From Streptomyces tricolor (GTDB lineage Bacteria; Actinomycetota; Actinomycetes; Streptomycetales; Streptomycetaceae), in NCBI RefSeq assembly GCF_002155905.1, contig NZ_MUMF01000060.1, positions 1-37,914 of the forward strand: a stretch of DNA of 37,914 nucleotides, in the 5' to 3' direction. Position numbers and translations under genes: made by a program. Each line of letters starts with the position of its first letter. Position 1 is the first letter of the stretch. Below the pieces are notes generated by a model. It was not told where the DNA came from and did not search any database. It saw only the letters and a list, made by a program, of their open reading frames with translations. This document shows, one piece after another, positions 31,928 through 37,914 of the stretch.

Positions 31928-31950
31928 GAGGTGCCGGATTCCGGCACCTC
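31928..31950. promoter_or_regulatory. 23-bp perfect palindrome, candidate operator
   Basis: GAGGTGCCGGA (31928-31938) and TCCGGCACCTC (31940-31950) pair perfectly around a single T. It lies midway between the two -35 boxes of the divergent promoters. The same half sites (GAGGTGCCGGAATCC, CCGGCACCTC) occur in the initiator gene at 4096-4174. Confidence 0.8.
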
Positions 31951-31961
31951 ACGCCGACTTT

Positions 31962-31990
31962 TTGGTCAACCGCCGATTCGCGCCTACTGT
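31962..31990 (+). promoter_or_regulatory. Promoter for the transfer operon
   Basis: TTGGTC (31962-31967), 17-bp spacer, TACTGT (31985-31990), then TTTTTGAAC. The boxes suit an actinobacterial housekeeping sigma factor. Transcription would begin about 215 bp upstream of the first ORF, leaving a long leader (to 32209) with no other gene in it. Confidence 0.7.
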
Positions 31991-32209
31991 TTTTGAACCG
32001 CCCGGCGCACACCGCCGCTGGCTACTCCCCGACACACCTCACGGAGGTACCCCCTGCCCCGGCACACCTAGCTCACGGCCCGGCCACGCGGAGCGAGCGG
32101 CAACTCGCCCACACAGGCCCGTCCTGATCGCCCACCCCGGCCGCCGCGCCCTTCCAATCACGCCTCGCGCACGCGGCACGCCGGACACCGCACCCCGAAG
32201 GACACGCTC

Positions 32210-32272
32210 ATGACGTCTCGCTACCCACCCATGCCCGAAACCGCTAGCCCCCGTGCGGTCCGCTCCGATTGA
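32210..32272 (+). CDS. 20-aa leader ORF at the head of the transfer operon
   Basis: ATG 32210 has GAAGGA seven bases upstream and encodes MTSRYPPMPETASPRAVRSD. Its TGA overlaps the TTG start of the NlpC/P60 gene (TTGA at 32269-32272). The next gene has no independent ribosome site, so this ORF would load ribosomes onto it. Alternatively a one-base error hides a single longer N-terminus for the hydrolase. The peptide itself shows no domain. Confidence 0.5.
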   Translation: MTSRYPPMPETASPRAVRSD

Positions 32273-33399
32273 AGTGGCTCGCCGCCGGCATCGGCGTCGT
32301 TTTCCTCTCCCCGATCCTGATCGGCGGCACCGGCATGATGCTGGCCTCCTCCGCCGACGCCGTGAAGAGCAGCGGCTCCTTCAGCAGCTGCCTGACCGAC
32401 ATAAACACCGACAAGGTCTCCGAGCAGGTCACCAAGATTCTCGACGGCGCATCCGGCAAGAACGTCCACGTCGAGGGCCTGGACCTGCCCGCCGAACAAG
32501 TCCCCAACGCCCAGACGATCGTGGCCGCCGGCCTCTCGCTCGACGTCCCCAAGAAGGGGCAGATCGTCGCGCTCGCCACGGCGATGCAGGAGAGCCGGCT
32601 GCGCAACCTCAACTACGGAGACCGGGATTCCCTCGGCCTGTTCCAGCAGCGTCCCTCGCAGGGCTGGGGCAGTGCCCAGCAGATCCGTGACCCGGTCTAC
32701 GCCTCCGAGCAGTTCTACAAGCACTTGCTCAAGGTGAGCGGCTGGCAGCAGATGACTGTCACCCAGGCCGCCCAGGCCGTGCAGAAGTCCGGCCTGCCGG
32801 ACGCGTACGCGCAGTGGGAGGACCTGGCCACCGCACTGCAGGAAGCCATCGCCAAGACCTTCCCCGGCGGCAACGACGCGGACGGCAAGGATGCGGACCA
32901 GGGCGAGCAGCCGTCGACTGGCACGACCGGCTGCGCGCCGGGCCAGGACGGATCCGGCTTCGGCCGCATCCCCGAGGGAAGCGTCCCGAAGGGCTACGCG
33001 ATTCCCAAGAACGCCGATCCGAAGGCGCGCAAGGCCATCGAGTGGGCGATGCACCAGCTCGGCACGCTCTACCAGTGGGGCGGATCCTGCACCAACTCGC
33101 ACGGCCCCGACCCCATGGGCCGCTGCGACTGCTCCAGCCTGATGCAGCAGGCGTACGCGCATGCCGGCGTCACGCTCACCCGCACCACCTACACGCAGGT
33201 CAACGAGGGTAAGGCGGTCTCGCCCGCCCAACTTGAGCCCGGTGACCTGATCTTCAGCCGTGGCACGGCCGCCCAGCCCGAGCACGTCGGCATGTACATG
33301 GGCGAGGGCCTCGTGATCGAGGCGCCGCGCACATCGAAGCCTGTCCGGATCACCCCGATCAAGGACTGGACGATTCTCGCCGCCCGCCGCGTCTTCTGA
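32269..33399 (+). CDS. NlpC/P60 wall hydrolase of the transfer system
   Basis: A 376-aa protein from TTG 32269. A membrane anchor or signal helix (LAAGIGVVFLSPILIGGTGM) is followed by a lysozyme-like region (about 95-195: VALATAMQESRLRN, then DSLGLFQQRPSQGWG). The C-terminal C40 peptidase domain (about 260-376) has the catalytic Cys in GRCDCSSLMQQAYAHAG and His in PEHVGMYMGEG. Such VirB1/CwlT-like two-domain hydrolases open the peptidoglycan for Gram-positive T4SS assembly. First full gene of the operon. Confidence 0.88.
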   Translation: MKWLAAGIGVVFLSPILIGGTGMMLASSADAVKSSGSFSSCLTDINTDKVSEQVTKILDGASGKNVHVEGLDLPAEQVPNAQTIVAAGLSLDVPKKGQIVALATAMQESRLRNLNYGDRDSLGLFQQRPSQGWGSAQQIRDPVYASEQFYKHLLKVSGWQQMTVTQAAQAVQKSGLPDAYAQWEDLATALQEAIAKTFPGGNDADGKDADQGEQPSTGTTGCAPGQDGSGFGRIPEGSVPKGYAIPKNADPKARKAIEWAMHQLGTLYQWGGSCTNSHGPDPMGRCDCSSLMQQAYAHAGVTLTRTTYTQVNEGKAVSPAQLEPGDLIFSRGTAAQPEHVGMYMGEGLVIEAPRTSKPVRITPIKDWTILAARRVF

Positions 33400-33538
33400 C
33401 GCCGCCCCGTCCCGGCACCGCTCCGGGCGGGCCGCCGCCGCGGCCACTTCCGCGCCCCGAGCGCACCTCCCCCTCCGCTTCCCCACCTTCCCGCGGGCCC
33501 TCGCCTGGCCCGCGTATGCAAGGAGCCCCGCCACCCCT

Positions 33539-33853
33539 ATGTCCGTCCCTCTCTCCGACCGCGTCATCCAGCTCGCCTACGACCCAGGAATCTCGCCCAA
33601 GGGCGGCGGGTTGCCCGGGCTGAGCGTGCTGAAGAACGTCGTCAACTCGATCAATCTGTTCGGGATCATCGCCGTCGTCGGCGCCCTCGCCGTCTCGCTC
33701 GGCGTGTGGGCCTGGGGTCACCACACCGGTGGTCACCAGGCCGAGGCCAACGGCAAGAAAGGCGCGGTCGTGGCCGCGGGCGCCGCCCTCGGTCTGGGTG
33801 CCGCGAACGGCATCGTCGCCTTCTTCTCGGCCCTCGGCTCGCAGGTCCGCTAA
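33539..33853 (+). CDS. DUF6112-type small membrane protein, pilin-like
   Basis: A 104-aa protein from ATG 33539. There are two hydrophobic segments (about 37-57 INLFGIIAVVGALAVSLGVW and about 74-97 KGAVVAAGAALGLGAANGIV) joined by a short basic loop. The size and two-helix layout are those of the DUF6112 proteins of actinobacterial T4SS operons, which resemble VirB2/TrbC pilins. It overlaps the next gene (TAATG). Confidence 0.75.
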   Translation: MSVPLSDRVIQLAYDPGISPKGGGLPGLSVLKNVVNSINLFGIIAVVGALAVSLGVWAWGHHTGGHQAEANGKKGAVVAAGAALGLGAANGIVAFFSALGSQVR

Positions 33854-34545
33854 TGCGGAAGCGATTCTCCTCCTTTTCGCTGTCCTCGTACGGCGCAGGC
33901 TGGTCGGCCAACCGGCGCATCGCGATCGTCGCCTCCGTCGTCGCCGTCCTGCTCGCCATCGCCGGGATCGTCGCCCTGCTGACCGGCGGCGGGAACGGCC
34001 ACCCGGCTCCCGACACCGCCGCACCCGCCCCAGCTGACAGCCCGTCCTCCTCAGAGGCCGCCCCGAAGCCTTCCTCCGGATCCGGGTCGGTGCCCAAGCC
34101 TCCGCAGATCGCCGAGCCGGTCGCCTACGCCAAGGCGGCGGCCCAGATGCTGTGGTCCTACGACACCCGCGACACCAGCCGCGACCAGCAACTCGCCGGC
34201 ATGCGCGCCTGGATGACCACCGAGACCAAGTACGCCGACTGGGCCTCGGTCTCCGGCCAGGTGCCCGATCCGGTGCCGTGGTCACGGATGGCCGACCAGG
34301 ACCAGCACGCCACCGGCACGGTCACCGAGGGCCACTACCCCTCCGCGTTCAAGGCGGCCCTGGCCGACGACCCGTCCGCGATCACCCAGGCATACATCTA
34401 CGTCGTCACCGTCAACGGCAAGCAGCAGATCGCCTGGAGGAAGGGCGGCGGCGGAGCCGAGGAACGCGCCGTGACCCTCGCCGTGCAGTGCCGCCCGAAT
34501 CACGACTGCACCTTGGCCGCCATCGCTCCGAGCGTCACGCAGTGA
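33853..34545 (+). CDS. VirB8/TcpC-like T4SS protein
   Basis: A 230-aa protein from ATG 33853. One membrane helix (about 24-45, IAIVASVVAVLLAIAGIVAL) follows a short cytoplasmic N-terminus. A Pro/Ser linker leads to a globular extracytoplasmic domain (about 85-230) with AYAKAAAQMLWSYDTRDTSR and AYIYVVTVNGKQQIAWRKGG. This resembles the NTF2-like fold of VirB8/TcpC channel proteins; I infer this from layout and operon position rather than strong motif identity. A cysteine pair (VQCRPNHDCTL) is near the end. Confidence 0.65.
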   Translation: MRKRFSSFSLSSYGAGWSANRRIAIVASVVAVLLAIAGIVALLTGGGNGHPAPDTAAPAPADSPSSSEAAPKPSSGSGSVPKPPQIAEPVAYAKAAAQMLWSYDTRDTSRDQQLAGMRAWMTTETKYADWASVSGQVPDPVPWSRMADQDQHATGTVTEGHYPSAFKAALADDPSAITQAYIYVVTVNGKQQIAWRKGGGGAEERAVTLAVQCRPNHDCTLAAIAPSVTQ

Positions 34546-34581
34546 CCCGCGCCTGACATAAGAATGGAGGAGTAACTCCCC

Positions 34582-35964
34582 GTGGGTTTCTGTGATATTC
34601 CCCTGGCAGACAAGCTGTGTGCCGTCGGTGACGCGGTGGATTTCGCCTCGGACCCCGGCAAGGCCATCGGCGACTGGATGGCGAAGTCGGCAGGTGAACT
34701 GGCAGCCGCCGCTGCCGATCTGGCGGCCGAAGCGGTCAACACCACCACGAAGGTCGACCTGAACGCCGGCTGGTTCCGCGACAACTACGAGATGCTCTTG
34801 CCGCTGGGCCTGGTCCTGCTGGTCGCGACGTTCTGCGCGCAGCTGGTGCGGGCCGCGGTCAGACGCGACGGACAAGCCCTCACACAGGCATTCACCGGCA
34901 CCATGTCGGGCGTTCTGTTCGCCTTCTGCGCCATCGCCCTGACCACGGTTGCCGTCGAGGTGGTCGACGCCGTCTCCGACGGCCTGTTCAAGGCCGCGAA
35001 GCTGGACATCGCGTCGGCGGTTCGCCGCATCGTGAAGGTGAACCAGATCGCCGGCCTGTCCGGACTGGGCTGGCTCGTCGCGGTCGTCGCCGGTCTCGGC
35101 GCCGCCATCGGCGCCTTCCTCTACTGGTGCGTGATGATGGTCCGCAAGGTCGGCATCCTCGTCATGGTCACCCTGGCGATCTTCGCAAGTGCCGGCGGCG
35201 GCTGGGAGGTCGCACGCCGCTGGCGCAAAGGCTGGATCGAAGCCACCGCCACCCTCGTGGTCTCCAAGCTCCTGATGACCGTGATCTTCGTACTCGGTAT
35301 CGCTGCCATGGGCAAGACCGAGGCCAAGGACGGCATCGCCGCTCTGGCCGACGTCATGTCCGGCATCGTGATCATGATCCTGGTCCTGCTGTGCCCGTAC
35401 GCCGTCTTCAAGTTCGTGCACTGGGCGGCCGACGGCACCGACGGAGAGTCCATCCACCGGGCCGGTGGCGCTGGAGCCCAGATCGCCAAGGCCCACGCCG
35501 AGAAGGCCGCCCGCAAGGCCACCGCAGCTGCGGCCACCGCAGGAACCGGTGGCGCTGCAGCCGGAGCAGGCACCGCACCACAGGGGCCCGACGCCGCTGG
35601 CGGGGGCGGTTTCCCCGGCGACGTCGCCGCCAACCCGACCGGTGGAGGCGCAGACGGCAGGGAAGGATCGCAGGGCGACGGCGGAACGGGCGTCTCGCCC
35701 GGTGGCGATGCCGTCAAGTCCGGTCTGGAGAAGGCCGTCCAGCCCGGGCCGACGAGCGTGTCGGACGACACCACCGGCCAGGTGGGCGGCAGCCCGGGTC
35801 CGGGCGGATCCGGCGCAAGCGCCGCGTCCGGCCAGGGCGGCGGATGGCAGTCCACGGCGCCGACCACGACTCCGCCGCCGCAGGGCGCACCCCCGTCCCC
35901 CGGCTCACAGAACGCCACGTCCAGCGGGTCGGCCTCACCGCCGCCGCCACCGACCGGCCTCTGA
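34582..35964 (+). CDS. TrbL/VirB6-like polytopic T4SS protein
   Basis: A 460-aa protein from GTG 34582 with GGAGGAG upstream. Hydrophobic helices at about 72-90, 110-130, 155-178, 182-205, 225-243 and 255-275 include LLPLGLVLLVATFCAQLVRA and VMMVRKVGILVMVTLAIF. The C-terminal 170 residues are a Gly/Ala/Pro-rich cytoplasmic tail. Layout and neighbours match TrbL/VirB6 inner-membrane channel components of actinobacterial T4SS operons (SCO6881-like). It precedes the SCO6880-like gene. Confidence 0.8.
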   Translation: MGFCDIPLADKLCAVGDAVDFASDPGKAIGDWMAKSAGELAAAAADLAAEAVNTTTKVDLNAGWFRDNYEMLLPLGLVLLVATFCAQLVRAAVRRDGQALTQAFTGTMSGVLFAFCAIALTTVAVEVVDAVSDGLFKAAKLDIASAVRRIVKVNQIAGLSGLGWLVAVVAGLGAAIGAFLYWCVMMVRKVGILVMVTLAIFASAGGGWEVARRWRKGWIEATATLVVSKLLMTVIFVLGIAAMGKTEAKDGIAALADVMSGIVIMILVLLCPYAVFKFVHWAADGTDGESIHRAGGAGAQIAKAHAEKAARKATAAAATAGTGGAAAGAGTAPQGPDAAGGGGFPGDVAANPTGGGADGREGSQGDGGTGVSPGGDAVKSGLEKAVQPGPTSVSDDTTGQVGGSPGPGGSGASAASGQGGGWQSTAPTTTPPPQGAPPSPGSQNATSSGSASPPPPPTGL

Positions 35965-36045
35965 TCCCCTGCCCGACTCCCGGGGGTGGGATGTGCACGC
36001 CACCTCCCACCCCTGGGTTCCACCCGCGCCTCCAGGACCCGCCCC

Positions 36046-37518
36046 TTGACTGATCTCTCCGTCGCCCCGGTCGCGGTGAAGTTCCCGCACCGGTCCCGCC
36101 GCGGCATCCTCCTCGGCCTCTCCTTGCCCCAACTCGTCCTCGTGTCGTGCACGTTGGCGCTGCTGCTGATCACGGTGATCTCCACCGGACTGCTCGGCGC
36201 CGTCGCCCTGGCCCCGCTGTGGGCTGCGTCGGGGGCGCTCGTCGCCATCCGCCGACACGGCCGCTCCTTGATCGACTGGGCGCCGATCGTCGCCCGCTAC
36301 GCGCAGCGCCGCCGCACCGGCCAGATGCTCTGGCTCGCCCGGCCCGTCACCCGTCCCCGGCAGGACGGCATCCTTCACCTGCCCGGCACCGCCGCCTCGC
36401 TCAAGGTGGTCACCCCCGGCGACTCCGCCAACGGGGCAGCCGCGGTTTACGATCCGCACCGCCAGACCCTGACCGCCGTCGCCCGCGTCACATCCCGAGC
36501 CTTCGCCCTGCTGGACGCCGCGACGCAGAACTACAACGTGAACGGCTGGGGGCGTGCGCTGGCGGGCATCGCCCGCACCGGGCACGTCGCCACCGTGCAG
36601 GTCCTGGAGCGCACGGTCCCCGACTCCGGCGACACCCTCGTCCGCCACTGGGCCCAGCACGGCCAGCCCCAGACCCCGGTCGCCGGGCAGATCTACTCCG
36701 AACTGGTCGCCTCCGCCGGCCCGGCCGCCGCCCCGCACGAGACGTACCTCGCCATCTCTCTCGATCTCAAGGCCGCCAGACGACTGATCTCGCAGGCCGG
36801 TGGAGGGCTGCCGGGCGCGTTCACCGTCATGGAGCAGACCACCGCCTCCATCGCCCAGGCCGCCCGCAACGCCGGACTGCTGGTCACCGGGTGGCTGAGC
36901 GCCCGGGAGATCGCCGCCGTGATCCGCACCGCCTACGATCCGAAGGCCCTCGCCGCGCTCCAGCAGTGGTCCGACACCGGCCACGCCGAGGCGGACCCGG
37001 CAGCCGCCGGGCCCGTCGTCCAGGTCGAGGAGTACGACCGGCTCGCCACCGACACCGCCCGCCACGCCACGTACTGGGTGGAGAACTGGCCGCGGACCGA
37101 GATGGGGGCCGGGTTCCTGCACCAGATCATGTTCACCGCCGGCATCCGCCGCAGCCTCTCCCTTATCTACGTGCCGCAAGCGCTCGAGTCCGCGCTGCGG
37201 GACGTCCAGCGCAAGAAGGCGGCGATCATCGCCGACGCCAACGAACGCGCCCGCCGCGGCCAAGTCGACAGCGAGGAAGACTCCGTCGAGTACGCCGACG
37301 TCAAACAACGCGAGCGCCAGCTCATCGCCGGGCACGCCGACGTCGCCCTGACCGGCCTGGTCACCGTCACCGCCGACACCGATGCCCTCCTCGACGCGGC
37401 CTGCGCGCAGATCGAGACCGCCGCCGTCACCGCCGGCGTCGACCTGCGCCGCCTCAACTACCAGCAGCCGACGGCCTTCACCCTCGCCGCCCTGCCCCTC
37501 GCCCGCACCGCTCTGTAA
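36046..37518 (+). CDS. SCO6880-family T4SS protein
   Basis: A 490-aa protein from TTG 36046 (AGGA upstream). Two adjacent membrane helices near the N-terminus (LVLVSCTLALLLITVISTGL, LGAVALAPLWAASGALVAI) precede a large cytoplasmic part with RHGRSLIDWAPIVARYAQRR and AYDPKALAALQQWSD, ending in LDLRRLNYQQPTAFTLAALP. This is the SCO6880 family, found between TrbL-like and VirB4-like genes in actinobacterial T4SS operons. The molecular role is unknown; a PrgI/VirB3-like or VirB4-accessory function is supposed. Confidence 0.85.
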   Translation: MTDLSVAPVAVKFPHRSRRGILLGLSLPQLVLVSCTLALLLITVISTGLLGAVALAPLWAASGALVAIRRHGRSLIDWAPIVARYAQRRRTGQMLWLARPVTRPRQDGILHLPGTAASLKVVTPGDSANGAAAVYDPHRQTLTAVARVTSRAFALLDAATQNYNVNGWGRALAGIARTGHVATVQVLERTVPDSGDTLVRHWAQHGQPQTPVAGQIYSELVASAGPAAAPHETYLAISLDLKAARRLISQAGGGLPGAFTVMEQTTASIAQAARNAGLLVTGWLSAREIAAVIRTAYDPKALAALQQWSDTGHAEADPAAAGPVVQVEEYDRLATDTARHATYWVENWPRTEMGAGFLHQIMFTAGIRRSLSLIYVPQALESALRDVQRKKAAIIADANERARRGQVDSEEDSVEYADVKQRERQLIAGHADVALTGLVTVTADTDALLDAACAQIETAAVTAGVDLRRLNYQQPTAFTLAALPLARTAL

Positions 37519-37544
37519 CGCCCTTCCAGACTCCGGGACATGCG

Positions 37545-37914
37545 CTGACATCCATCAACGACGACGAACTGAGACGCGAACTGCGCGCCCTGCTCACCTC
37601 CTGCCAGGAACTGGCCGCCCGCCACCGCGCCACCCTCGATCAGTACCGCGACAGCGCCGGCAACGTCACCGAGGGGAAGTACGCCGACTACGACGAGGCC
37701 AGGATCAATACCGCCCTTGAGGCCAGCGACCGGTTCGACACGGTGCTCGAACGCCTCGCCGACCTCGTAGGCCCGCCGACTCCCCGCGCGTTCACGCTCA
37801 CCTTCGCCGGACGCGAGCGGCACGAAGGCCAGGCCCCGACGCGCTTCGTCGTCAACGCCGCCAACCTCGACGACGCTGCCCCCGCCTCCCCGGCGGCAAG
37901 GACCCCCATTGCCC
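37545..37914 (+). CDS. Partial T4SS-operon gene of unknown function, 3' end cut
   Basis: An open frame with strong coding bias runs from about 37545 to the edge: TSINDDELRRELRALLTSCQ, TLDQYRDSAGNVTEGKYADY, then ASDRFDTVLERLADLVG and FTLTFAGRERHEGQ. It is helical and charged with no recognised domain. No ATG, GTG or TTG is in frame near the beginning; CTG 37545 with CGGGA upstream is the best start I see. It lies 26 bp after the SCO6880-like gene and should be co-transcribed. Confidence 0.6.
   Translation, partial: MTSINDDELRRELRALLTSCQELAARHRATLDQYRDSAGNVTEGKYADYDEARINTALEASDRFDTVLERLADLVGPPTPRAFTLTFAGRERHEGQAPTRFVVNAANLDDAAPASPAARTPIA

Noticed and set aside
32221..33567. 448-codon minus-strand open frame opposite the NlpC/P60 gene
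   Set aside because: The plus strand encodes recognised catalytic motifs; the minus frame is antisense GC-rich noise.
34282..37551. Long minus-strand frames opposite the T4SS genes
   Set aside because: They are antisense to a coherent T4SS operon with ribosome sites and membrane segments on the plus strand.

Overview
The window is high-GC actinobacterial DNA, most likely from Streptomyces or a close relative. The grounds are GC-rich third codon positions, frequent GTG/TTG starts, many 4-bp stop/start overlaps, and families typical of that group: WhiB, DUF317, DUF4913, DUF6112, DUF6584, SCO6880-like and an LAXTG sortase substrate. It looks like part of a conjugative plasmid or integrative conjugative element. 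No integrase or attachment site is visible, so plasmid versus integrated element cannot be decided here. Motif and family calls come from reading the sequence; no database search was possible.

Region 1 (1-2829, minus strand) is a translationally coupled module: an XRE-type regulator, an ImmA/IrrE-type zinc peptidase, a 7-TM MAB_1171c-like membrane protein and an amidase that runs off the left edge. Region 2 (3569-12278, plus strand) is the replication/mobilisation block: a 48-aa leader ORF, a winged-helix initiator-like protein whose gene carries an iteron-like array, a zinc-finger protein, a WhiB protein with an extra helix-turn-helix, a membrane protein with a repeat-rich tail, small ORFs, MobC, a relaxase, a zinc-ribbon protein and a lipoprotein. 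Five consecutive hairpins inside mobC are a candidate oriT.

Region 3 (12279-16700) holds non-coding DNA rich in repeats and hairpins, three small DUF317-type genes (minus), a DUF6584 gene (plus), and wrecks of two insertion sequences (IS5-like and IS21 IstB-like). Region 4 (16717-31755, minus strand) is a long accessory gene array. Read in its own direction it runs: adenine-specific DNA methyltransferase, an inserted intact IS481-family element, DUF4913, a RelE-fold protein, several small uncharacterised proteins, a secreted SH3-type protein, a tandem-HxlR regulator, a second winged-helix regulator, an MFS exporter, a 47-aa peptide, an ATP-grasp ligase, a second MFS exporter, a HAD hydrolase, a DUF317 protein, an unknown protein and an LAXTG-anchored Cna-B protein. 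The ATP-grasp/peptide/exporter group resembles a small peptide-ligation or natural-product cassette.

Region 5 (32210-37914, plus strand) starts a type IV secretion operon: NlpC/P60 wall hydrolase, DUF6112 (pilin-like), VirB8-like, TrbL/VirB6-like, SCO6880-like and one further gene cut by the right edge. Between regions 4 and 5 lies a mirror-image pair of divergent promoters (each TTGGTC, 17-bp spacer, TAC(A/T)GT) around a 23-bp palindrome. The half sites of that palindrome recur as the iteron-like array in the initiator gene. This suggests that one DNA-binding protein links replication, transfer and the accessory array; that link is inference.
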